Source of the DNA: Candidatus Bathyarchaeota archaeon
Lineage (GTDB): Archaea; Thermoproteota; Bathyarchaeia; TCS64
Reading direction: 5' to 3'
Length of the DNA: 5,187 nt
Assembly: GCA_016867505.1 (NCBI GenBank)
Contig: VGJH01000101.1
Span: 1 to 5,187 of the forward strand
Position 1 is the stretch's first letter; every line of letters starts with the position of its first letter. This document shows, in pieces, positions 1 through 4,808 of this stretch. The position numbers and the translations under genes are program-made. The notes under the pieces were generated by a model. It worked only from the letters and a program-made list of their open reading frames with translations. It ran no database searches and was not told the origin of the DNA.

Positions 1-23
1 TTGTATTTGGTGAAAACAAAAAA

Positions 24-197
24 ATGGCTGGTTGGAGTAAAGAAAAAGATAGTCGAAAATTGACTTGGCACTACTTTAAGGAAGAAAATAAACCTTCATT
101 ATGTGGTTTAGCTAATGTAGCTTTACTATGTGAAAATAAACCTGATGAAACTTGGGCATGTGAGATATGTAAACGAAGACTCAAAGAAGGAGCATAA
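24..197 (+). CDS. Small putative zinc-binding protein (His/Cys cluster), 57 aa
   Basis: The ATG at 24 opens a 57-residue frame ending in TAA at 195-197. It is preceded by GGTGA at 9-13, a good archaeal Shine-Dalgarno match about 10 nt upstream, which is why this start is chosen. The frame is also open to the window edge, so a longer protein cannot be excluded. The protein is hydrophilic and basic, with no signal peptide or membrane segment. It carries WHYF (His16), then LCG (Cys27), Cys36, and a C-terminal CEIC knuckle (Cys46, Cys49) followed by KRRL. The order His - CG - CxxC is that of small zinc-finger proteins I remember from archaea and phages, where His16, Cys27, Cys46 and Cys49 would bind one Zn. 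This assignment is from motif spacing only. Its function is unknown; a nucleic-acid-binding or accessory role is possible. It converges on the ABC remnant and has no evident partner in the window. Confidence 0.68.
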   Translation: MAGWSKEKDSRKLTWHYFKEENKPSLCGLANVALLCENKPDETWACEICKRRLKEGA

Positions 198-219
198 ACA
201 AAATCACTTAATTCTATCC

Positions 220-244
220 AAATCACCAAATTTTTGATTTTTTA
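220..244 (+). terminator. Hairpin plus T-tract downstream of the small zinc-binding gene
   Basis: AAATCA (220-225) can pair with TGATTT (235-240) around a 9-nt loop. The second arm runs into a T-tract up to 243, and a further T-run lies in the loop. It sits 23 nt after the stop of the upstream gene. Archaeal RNA polymerase terminates at T-rich tracts even without a stable hairpin, so this is a reasonable 3' end. The rest of the interval 198-283 is AT-rich, with nothing else recognisable except a second AAATCAC copy at 201-207. Confidence 0.45.
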
Positions 245-283
245 TCAGAGTATTGCTAAATATTTTTCTAGTTTTTAATCAAT

Positions 284-439
284 TTATCTTATGCTGGTGA
301 GGATTTCCTCTCTTTGGAAAAATTTTAGACTAATTTTGAAAATTATAATGTTTACTATTAAGAGTATTAGAGTAAAACTGAGTATAATTATGGGACCAAT
401 TATTATTGCTCCTGAGGCTTGAGCAAATAACAGTCCCAT
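284..439 (-). CDS. Residual permease frame, 51 aa with one membrane helix (part of the ABC remnant)
   Basis: This is the intact open part of the permease fragment, from ATG 439-437 to TAA 286-284. Residues about 9-37 form one strongly hydrophobic segment rich in Ile and Leu. The last ~14 residues are charged, with the Phe-Phe-Gln-Arg-Glu-Glu pattern common at the end of ABC-2 permeases. No Shine-Dalgarno site is visible before this ATG. It is most likely not a functional gene, but a small membrane peptide could still be produced if the old operon promoter works. Confidence 0.3.
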   Translation of the reverse strand: MGLLFAQASGAIIIGPIIILSFTLILLIVNIIIFKISLKFFQREEILTSIR

Positions 440-530
440 TACAACCGGGTTCAACTACTATATTGAGGCTATCAACAGCCTTTAACTCACCAAAAACTCT
501 AGTCAGATTAGAAGCCTCAAAACCTAGCAA
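284..530 (-). pseudogene. Remnant of an ABC transporter operon: ATPase N-terminus joined out of frame to ABC-2 permease C-terminus
   Basis: On the minus strand the frame from TTG at 530 begins LGFEASNLTRVFGELKAVDS and continues to VVEPG, ending near 444. This is the characteristic start of an ABC ATPase, just before where GEIFGFLGPNGAGKT (Walker A) should follow. After that the frame no longer resembles an ATPase, although it stays open to 330. From about 450 the next frame reads VVMGLLFAQASGAIIIGP, a long hydrophobic helix (roughly 437-330), then a basic/acidic tail KFFQREEILTSIR and TAA at 284-286. That is the typical C-terminus of an ABC-2 (NatB-like) permease. Walker A, Q-loop, signature, Walker B and all but the last permease helix are absent. 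Because the 5' part of an ATPase gene precedes the 3' part of a permease gene on one strand, a single internal deletion with its junction near 431-450 explains the structure. AAGG about 8 nt upstream of the TTG looks like the original ribosome site. Family calls rest on recognised motifs. Confidence 0.72.
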
Positions 531-565
531 TTTTTATTCCTTAAGCACCTAATTGGTCGACAAGC

Positions 566-571
566 TATAAA
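566..571 (-). promoter_or_regulatory. TATA-like box that may have served the ABC operon
   Basis: On the minus strand TTTATA occurs here, about 36 nt upstream of the TTG at 530. With usual archaeal geometry transcription would start near 540-543, leaving a short leader containing AAGG. Only one box was identified by eye in AT-rich DNA. The remnant may instead be read through from the MFS gene, whose stop lies 79 nt upstream on the same strand. Confidence 0.3.
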
Positions 572-609
572 CCGTTGTATTAAACTAAATAGGTTTTTTT
601 AATAAATCC

Positions 610-1785
610 TCAACTGAATTCTTGAGCTTTTTTTGTTCTTCTAAGAGCATAAATTAAGATTATGCAAGGAATAAATCCTATGACTGCAAGGGGAAAAATT
701 ACTGGAGTCTTCTGAGATTCTATAAGTATAGAAGCCCCTGTTGTTGTTAAGCTACTGAAAAGGTTTACAGCTACAAAATTGAAACTAAAGCATAAACTAA
801 TGTTGATAGGGCTACTATGTCCTGCAATCATTGTATTCATAAGGGGCATATAAGCTGCTTGAAGAAGCCTATACACTGCATAGACTCCAAGCACTATGTA
901 GAGTCCTCTAATTGTTGGAAAAACAATCATCAAAATTGTTGAAGAAATTAATACTAAGATCCCCATTTTATATCGACCAAATCGATCTCCTGCCCAACCC
1001 CCTGTGAAACTTCCGATTATACCTGCAAGTGGGGCAACTCCTGATACAATACTTGTTAAGCTATAACTCATCCCCAGTTCATCAGTGAAATATATTGGAA
1101 GGAAAGTGACGATTATATTAAAAACCGATTCAACTAGTGTAGACATAGCTACTACCATTAGATAATCTTTTGTCAGAATCGTTTCGAATCCACTCTTCAA
1201 CTTAAATTCTTTCAGCGAAGCCCCACTACCTTTAAGGTTCTTAGTATATAACCAACTTACAACTACCATAATTATTGTTAAAAAACCCCAGAGATAGAAT
1301 GTGGGCCTCCATCCCTGACTATTTAGCATCAAGCCTAAAAGCAGTGGACCAGCAGCAAAACCCAAACTTGAACCCATATTGTGTATACCCATGGCTAAAC
1401 TGATTTTTTCTTTACTATATTCGCTAGCCATACGTAAACTTGGGGGATGATAAAATGTGGAACCAATTGTAAGTAGAGTAAAACCCAATAGAAGCATGGT
1501 GAAGTTGTTTGATAACGGTATAGTAAAAGCTCCTAAAACAGTTAAAACGAAACTTAGTGTCAGAACCCGTGACGGGTATCTATCTGAAATTATTCCTGTA
1601 GGGATATATATTATAACATTGATGAGTCGAGGGATTGATGAAAGAAGACTTAACTGAACTAGACTTATGCCTAACTCATCTCTGAAAGGTAAAAGTAGAA
1701 CAGGAAGAAGCATAGTGAAAACATGAATAGTGAAATGAGTTGAAGCTAGATAACCGAGATATCTATAATCTTCTTTCTTTTGCAT
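610..1785 (-). CDS. MFS transporter, 12 TM, fosmidomycin-resistance/efflux-like
   Basis: This 391-residue integral membrane protein is of standard MFS length and should exchange a small molecule for protons across the cytoplasmic membrane. Both halves carry the loop 2-3 signature (motif A): GIISDRYPSR at residues 64-73 and GGWAGDRFGRYK at 262-273. Helix 1 contains HFTIHVFTMLLP (17-28), and helix 4/5 contains STFYHPPSLRMA (109-120) and NMGSSLGFAAGPLL (136-149). These resemble the YHP..R.A and G...GF..GP patterns of the Fsr-like/sugar-phosphate efflux branch. A hydrophilic central loop (about 181-208, KNLKGSGASLKEFKLKSG) separates the two six-helix bundles, and the C-terminus is basic. The ATG at 1785 is the first start and gives the expected short cytoplasmic lead (MQKKEDYRYLG), but no Shine-Dalgarno site is evident, which suits a short-leader mRNA. 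It is transcribed divergently from the ZIP gene. The substrate cannot be predicted; drug, sugar or small organic anion efflux are all possible. Confidence 0.93.
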   Translation of the reverse strand: MQKKEDYRYLGYLASTHFTIHVFTMLLPVLLLPFRDELGISLVQLSLLSSIPRLINVIIYIPTGIISDRYPSRVLTLSFVLTVLGAFTIPLSNNFTMLLLGFTLLTIGSTFYHPPSLRMASEYSKEKISLAMGIHNMGSSLGFAAGPLLLGLMLNSQGWRPTFYLWGFLTIIMVVVSWLYTKNLKGSGASLKEFKLKSGFETILTKDYLMVVAMSTLVESVFNIIVTFLPIYFTDELGMSYSLTSIVSGVAPLAGIIGSFTGGWAGDRFGRYKMGILVLISSTILMIVFPTIRGLYIVLGVYAVYRLLQAAYMPLMNTMIAGHSSPINISLCFSFNFVAVNLFSSLTTTGASILIESQKTPVIFPLAVIGFIPCIILIYALRRTKKAQEFS

Positions 1786-1824
1786 GGAGTAAACACTTTT
1801 GCTACCCCAAGATACTAATCCCTT

Positions 1825-1850
1825 GTTAAAGATTACTATAATAAGATAAA
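1825..1850 (-). promoter_or_regulatory. Candidate promoter elements for the MFS gene
   Basis: Two TATA-like boxes lie on the minus strand. TTTAAC at 1830-1825 would place the start near 1801 with a ~16-nt leader. TTTATCTTAT at 1850-1841 would place it near 1820 with a ~35-nt leader. No Shine-Dalgarno sequence precedes the ATG, which slightly favours the nearer box. The whole interval is AT-rich, so either could be fortuitous. Confidence 0.3.
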
Positions 1851-1907
1851 TAATTAGATTAACTCTTATTCAAATATTTTTTTAAATGTATTGATAAATA
1901 ATCTACT

Positions 1908-1945
1908 AAATATTAATCCTATAATATTGAAAATAAATATTAATC
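1908..1945. repeat. Two copies of AAATATTAATC in the divergent promoter region
   Basis: The 11-mer AAATATTAATC occurs at 1908-1918 and again at 1935-1945, with starts 27 bp apart. The second copy ends 8 bp before the ZIP TATA-like box. A second pair, GATAAATAAT, occurs at 1845-1854 and 1893-1902. Repeated motifs in a divergent promoter can be regulator sites, but the composition is so AT-biased that chance is a serious alternative. No protein-coding frame is supported anywhere in 1786-2004. Confidence 0.3.
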
Positions 1946-1953
1946 AGTAATAA

Positions 1954-1959
1954 TTTAAA
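1954..1959 (+). promoter_or_regulatory. TATA-like box for the ZIP transporter gene
   Basis: TTTAAA lies about 48 nt upstream of the preferred ATG at 2005. Archaeal spacing would put the transcription start near 1981-1984, leaving a leader of about 22 nt that contains the GGTGA ribosome site at 1995-1999. The geometry is coherent, but the call rests on one box found by eye. Confidence 0.4.
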
Positions 1960-1994
1960 GGCGATGATATCTTCACGAAATTGAGTAGTTAAAC

Positions 1995-1999
1995 GGTGA
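1995..1999 (+). promoter_or_regulatory. GGTGA ribosome-binding site that decides the ZIP start
   Basis: GGTGA, complementary to the archaeal 16S rRNA tail, ends 5 nt before ATG 2005. The GTG at 1996 that would lengthen the protein by three residues lies inside this site, and nothing comparable precedes it. The GTG is therefore better read as part of the ribosome site than as the start codon. Confidence 0.6.
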
Positions 2000-2004
2000 A
2001 TGTT

Positions 2005-2751
2005 ATGGATGTAGTACTTTATGGGTTATTAGCAAGCCTATTGGCTGGGTTGTCAACTGGAGTTGGTGCTTTACCGATTCTATTCTTTAGGGATGTTTCT
2101 GATAAGCTTCTTGATGTTATGTTGGGGTTCGCTGCAGGTGTTATGTTGGCTGCATCTAGTTTTAGCCTAATTGTTCCAGCTTTAGAATTATCCAATGTTT
2201 GGGTAGTAGCTATCGGATTCTCTTTTGGAGCTTTAATAATTCATATGATCGATCGTTTTACTCCTCATATCCATTTATGGAAAGGCGCAGAAGGACCAAA
2301 ATCTAAACGATTCTCAGGTTTGATGCTTATGGTTCTTGCAATAGCTATTCATAATTTTCCTGAAGGTTTAGCGGTGGGCGTTAGTTTTGGTGGAGGAGAT
2401 TTATCAAGAGGCTTACTTGTTTCATTGGCAATTGGTTTACAGAATATGCCTGAAGGTCTTGCTGTTGCTTTTCCTCTTGTTCGTGAAGGTTATTCAAGAA
2501 GTAAAGCTTTAGGGATAGCAACTTTATCAGGCCTTGTTGAACCTATTGGTGGGCTTTTAGGAGTAGCCCTAGTGTCTTGGACGGAACCAATGCTTCCTTG
2601 GGGATTAGCTTTTGCAGCTGGAGCAATGGTGTTTGTTGTAAGTGACGAGATAATCCCTGAGAGTCATAGAAAGGGTTTTGAAAGAGAGGCAACATTTGGA
2701 CTTATTATTGGTTTTTTAGTCATGATGGTTTTAGATACCTATTTTGGGTAA
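2005..2751 (+). CDS. ZIP-family divalent metal transporter (GufA-like), 248 aa
   Basis: This eight-helix membrane protein should carry Zn2+, and possibly Fe2+ or Mn2+, into the cytoplasm. Numbering is from ATG 2005, chosen because GGTGA lies 5 nt upstream; GTG 1996 would add three residues. Helix 4 holds the ZIP metal motif HNFPEG (His116, Asn117, Glu120), helix 5 holds QNMPEG (Gln146, Asn147, Glu150), and helix 6 holds Glu179 in LVEPIGG. Helix 2 has FAAGVMLAAS with Met47. From memory, these align with the binuclear metal site of Bordetella BbZIP (Met99, His177, Asn178, Glu181, Gln207, Asp208, Glu211, Glu240), except that Asn147 stands where BbZIP has Asp208. The helix 3-4 loop contains HIH (His88, His90), and helix 7 ends in SDEIIPESH. 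Length is typical for the GufA/ZupT group. It heads the + strand metal-related genes; the next gene starts 40 nt downstream with its own TATA-like box. Family certain, metal preference inferred. Confidence 0.95.
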   Translation: MDVVLYGLLASLLAGLSTGVGALPILFFRDVSDKLLDVMLGFAAGVMLAASSFSLIVPALELSNVWVVAIGFSFGALIIHMIDRFTPHIHLWKGAEGPKSKRFSGLMLMVLAIAIHNFPEGLAVGVSFGGGDLSRGLLVSLAIGLQNMPEGLAVAFPLVREGYSRSKALGIATLSGLVEPIGGLLGVALVSWTEPMLPWGLAFAAGAMVFVVSDEIIPESHRKGFEREATFGLIIGFLVMMVLDTYFG

Positions 2752-2757
2752 TTGCTA

Positions 2758-2770
2758 CTCTTTTTAAAAT
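2758..2770 (+). promoter_or_regulatory. TATA box of the amidohydrolase gene, implying a leaderless mRNA; T-tract may also end ZIP transcription
   Basis: TTTTTAAAA at 2761-2769 is centred about 27 nt upstream of ATG 2792, which is the normal archaeal distance from TATA box to transcription start. No Shine-Dalgarno sequence precedes that ATG. Together these predict a transcript that starts at or within a few nucleotides of the start codon. The same T-run lies 7 nt after the ZIP stop codon and could serve as its terminator. Confidence 0.5.
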
Positions 2771-2791
2771 CATAAAGCACTAATTTAACCT

Positions 2792-4246
2792 ATGACGATC
2801 GGGATTAAAGGTAAATGGGTTATTGGATTCGATGGGGAAGAGCACCGCTTAATCAGAAACGGTGTAGTAATTATTGAAGGAAAACACATTAAACATGTAG
2901 GAAAAAGTTATGATGGACTCGTCACAAAATGGATTGATGCGAGTCACCACGTTGTCTCCCCCGGGTTTATATGTACACATTGCCACGCAGCCTCAGCTCC
3001 AAAAGACAAGAGCTTCATAGATGATACTGGTGCACGCCACTTCTATATGAGTAGTTTAGGTGAAAATCTTTCTGCTCTCGGTCAAAGCATAAAAAAAGAA
3101 GACTATCCAATCTACACTAAGTATAGCATCGCTGAATTACTAAAAAGCGGGTGCACATCTGTACTAGAAATTGGTACAGTTGGGACTCTTGGTGAAGAAA
3201 ATGCTGTGAAACTCTTTGAAGATTCCGGAATACGAGCATTCACTGGACAAGGTGTTTCTGATGGTGTCTGGGAAAGAAGTGAAGGGGCGGACCTTAAAAC
3301 TAGGTGGTTAAGCATTGAAAAAGGCTTGAAAAACCTTGAAGCCGTTGAGGCATTTACTAAAAAATACTCTGGAGCTCTAGATGGTAGATTGAATCCCGTA
3401 ATACTCGCGGATACGGTAGACAAATGTAGTGCAGCATTACAGAAAGAAATAAGGGTTAAAGCAAATAAATTGAATATACCTATAACGATTCATGCTGCTC
3501 AATGGGTTGTAGAGTTTCAGAACATGCTACGCATGTACCGGAGAACTCCTATAGAATTTCTTGCTGATACAGGATTATTAGGGCAAGATCTAATAATCGG
3601 TCACGGTTGGGCAATCTCGGGACATCCATTAGTAAGTTATCCATCAACAGGAGCTGGAGATTTAGGATTATTAGCAGAATATGGAGCAACAATTAGTCAT
3701 GATCCCTTAGTCTTTATTAAACGAGGAAACAAAATGCATAGTCATAGCAAATATCTTCAAGCAGGAATAAATGTAAGCATAGGGTGTGATACAAGTCCCC
3801 AGGACATGCTTAACGAGATGAGGATGGCAAGCTATACATCTAAACTCGCTGACTGGGATTGCTATTCAGGATCTGCGAAAGATGTTTTCAACTCGGCTAC
3901 ACTCGGAGGAGCAAAGGGATTGGGAAGAACGGATTTAGGAAGGATCTCATCAAATGCCCTCGCTGACATAGTGATAATCGATATGGAAACCTTAAACAAT
4001 GTTCCATGTAGGGACCCAGTGAAAAATATAATTAATTCAGCAAACCGAAGCGATGTCAAGCATGTTATTGTCAACGGTGAAATAGTTGTGGAGGATGGCA
4101 ATTTGAAGACAATTGACGAGAAGAAGCTTGTCTCTAACGTCCAGAAAGTAACTGAAGCAGTGTGGAGCAGAATACCAGAGAACCATTACCTCAAACAAAC
4201 AGCAGACGAAGTTAGCCCACAAAGCTTCAAACCATATAAAGACTAA
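2792..4246 (+). CDS. Metal-dependent amidohydrolase, TRZ/ATZ (chlorohydrolase/deaminase) type, 484 aa
   Basis: This is a full-length cytoplasmic hydrolase of the amidohydrolase superfamily, TRZ/ATZ branch, whose members hydrolyse or deaminate N-heterocycles such as guanine, S-adenosylhomocysteine and triazines. The N-terminal composite beta domain (about 1-56) reads GKWVIGFDG..., then NGVVIIEGKHIKHVG. The TIM barrel starts with SPGFICTHCH, giving the metal-binding HxH at His63/His65. Further ligands are His234 (ITIHAAQ), His271 (IIGHGW) and Asp333 (GCDTSPQDML). The barrel ends near residue 385, and the C-terminal beta part contains NALADIVIID (388-397) and VKHVIVNGEIVVEDG (422-436). Many relatives have Glu three residues after the strand-5 His; here it is Gln237. 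The ATG at 2792 has no ribosome site but a well-placed TATA box, so leaderless translation is likely. It lies between ZIP and feoAB, perhaps only by chance. The substrate is unknown; I would not assign guanine deaminase or any other specific enzyme. Confidence 0.93.
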   Translation: MTIGIKGKWVIGFDGEEHRLIRNGVVIIEGKHIKHVGKSYDGLVTKWIDASHHVVSPGFICTHCHAASAPKDKSFIDDTGARHFYMSSLGENLSALGQSIKKEDYPIYTKYSIAELLKSGCTSVLEIGTVGTLGEENAVKLFEDSGIRAFTGQGVSDGVWERSEGADLKTRWLSIEKGLKNLEAVEAFTKKYSGALDGRLNPVILADTVDKCSAALQKEIRVKANKLNIPITIHAAQWVVEFQNMLRMYRRTPIEFLADTGLLGQDLIIGHGWAISGHPLVSYPSTGAGDLGLLAEYGATISHDPLVFIKRGNKMHSHSKYLQAGINVSIGCDTSPQDMLNEMRMASYTSKLADWDCYSGSAKDVFNSATLGGAKGLGRTDLGRISSNALADIVIIDMETLNNVPCRDPVKNIINSANRSDVKHVIVNGEIVVEDGNLKTIDEKKLVSNVQKVTEAVWSRIPENHYLKQTADEVSPQSFKPYKD

Positions 4247-4264
4247 TTTATCCAAAATTAATTG

Positions 4265-4294
4265 TGTTAAAATTATATGATCCTGATTTTAACA
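4265..4294 (+). terminator. 9-bp inverted repeat after the amidohydrolase gene
   Basis: TGTTAAAAT (4265-4273) pairs perfectly with ATTTTAACA (4286-4294) across a 12-nt loop, starting 18 nt after the amidohydrolase stop codon. As RNA it forms an AU-rich hairpin, followed by T-rich but interrupted sequence up to the feo TATA box. It could be the 3' end of the amidohydrolase transcript. Equally, it could be a dyad protein site, since it ends only 12 bp before the feo TATA-like box. Confidence 0.4.
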
Positions 4295-4305
4295 TATTAA
4301 TCAAC

Positions 4306-4312
4306 TTTATAT
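4306..4312 (+). promoter_or_regulatory. TATA box of the feoAB operon
   Basis: TTTATAT is followed directly by the palindromic operator. Standard spacing places transcription start near 4333-4338, immediately after the palindrome. A repressor bound there would block preinitiation-complex assembly or RNA polymerase entry. The box was identified by eye; support comes from its arrangement with the operator and the following iron genes. Confidence 0.5.
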
Positions 4313-4328
4313 TTTAGGCTTGCCTAAA
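4313..4328. promoter_or_regulatory. Palindromic operator upstream of feoAB, DtxR/IdeR-like
   Basis: TTTAGGCTTGCCTAAA is a perfect 7-bp inverted repeat with a 2-bp centre. Its TTAGG...CCTAA arms match the core of operators bound by DtxR/IdeR-family metal-dependent repressors (classic form TTAGGTTAGCCTAACCTAA). It sits between the TATA box and the predicted start of the operon for ferrous-iron uptake, the position expected for iron-responsive repression. The regulator gene is not in this window, so the family assignment is inferred from motif and context. Confidence 0.65.
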
Positions 4329-4332
4329 TTTT

Positions 4333-4752
4333 TTGATAATATTGAGTATATGCAGCAAAGATGAATATGAAGACATATATGATATCGATAAACCGGGAAA
4401 AACTCCTAATGATTCTAATTTATCGATGTCAAAAACTTTTCCTTCCTCTGATAAAAGTAGACATTTTCTAACTCAACTAAGTCATATGAGGTTAGGTGAG
4501 AAGGGTAAAGTAGCCTTCATTAAAGGTGGAGATGGCTCAAGTAGACGGTTAATGGATATGGGGCTCTGTCCAGGAACCGAGTTTACAGTTGTTAATGCTT
4601 TGCCTTTCCATGGGCCTCTTGAAGTTATTGTGAGGAGGACGAGTTTAGTTCTTGGTAGAGGACTCGCTGAGAAGGTTTATGTTGAGATGTTGTATAGTAA
4701 AGAAGAAATTGAAAAGACTTCTCATCCTGTTCTTAAATCTGTGATAAAGTAG
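4333..4752 (+). CDS. feoA: FeoA, ferrous iron transport accessory protein (start uncertain)
   Basis: FeoA is a small SH3-like cytoplasmic protein that works with FeoB in Fe2+ uptake. In the 139-residue reading the domain spans about 45-120: [36 protein letters not shown] (65-84) and [12 protein letters not shown] (91-102), then [18 protein letters not shown]...RRL.DMG..PG and HGP.EV are family hallmarks. Domain identity is firm but the start is not. The frame is open from just after the operator, with TTG at 4333 and 4342 and ATG at 4426 (108 aa) and 4486 (88 aa); none has a ribosome site. I give the longest form because the predicted transcript starts near 4335 and the acidic N-terminal stretch reads as protein. 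TTG 4342 would be nearly leaderless, whereas ATG 4426 would need a leader of about 90 nt. The usual FeoA is 75-90 residues, so the extension would be unusual if translated. feoB follows after 56 nt in the same presumed operon. Confidence 0.88.
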   Translation: MIILSICSKDEYEDIYDIDKPGKTPNDSNLSMSKTFPSSDKSRHFLTQLSHMRLGEKGKVAFIKGGDGSSRRLMDMGLCPGTEFTVVNALPFHGPLEVIVRRTSLVLGRGLAEKVYVEMLYSKEEIEKTSHPVLKSVIK

Positions 4753-4763
4753 GTTTTCAACCT
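4751..4763 (+). other. Short hairpin between feoA and feoB
   Basis: AGGTT (4751-4755) can pair with AACCT (4759-4763) around a 3-nt loop, overlapping the feoA stop codon. It is too short to be a convincing terminator and has no T-tract of note after it. A role in translational coupling or mRNA processing is possible, but chance is likely. Confidence 0.2.
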
Positions 4764-4808
4764 TTGATTTGCCATAGTGAAGAGGTAGGGTCTGTTAAAG
4801 GGGTTGAT

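Noticed and set aside
1..63. 20 codons of frame 1 ending in TGA at 61-63, a possible C-terminus of an upstream gene
   Set aside because: The stretch is too short and too lysine-rich to identify, and it overlaps the better-supported zinc-binding frame.
330..446. A genuine 66-residue fusion protein with a novel C-terminus after the ATPase start
   Set aside because: The residues after PG (Cys-Asn-Gly-Thr...) lack any ATPase motif, while the neighbouring frame encodes a convincing permease end, so this part is read out of frame.
1457..1657. 66-codon open frame on the + strand inside the MFS gene
   Set aside because: It is antisense to a well-supported membrane transporter, shows no family motif and has no ribosome site; a shadow of the opposite-strand codons.
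3112..4255. Three minus-strand open frames (3112-3423, 3862-4101, 4037-4255) opposite the amidohydrolase
   Set aside because: They overlap a complete enzyme gene with intact catalytic motifs and have no recognisable domains; they overlap each other and look like antisense shadows.
4362..4469. 35-codon frame starting ATG 4362 in the other frame across the FeoA N-terminal region
   Set aside because: It is short, has no ribosome site, shows no recognisable motif and overlaps the likely coding extension of feoA; AT-rich DNA yields such frames easily.
4751..4763. AGGTT-TTC-AACCT as a second DtxR-like operator
   Set aside because: The symmetry is odd-centred with only 5-bp arms, it lacks the TTAGGC/GCCTAA arms, and it lies inside the operon rather than at a promoter.
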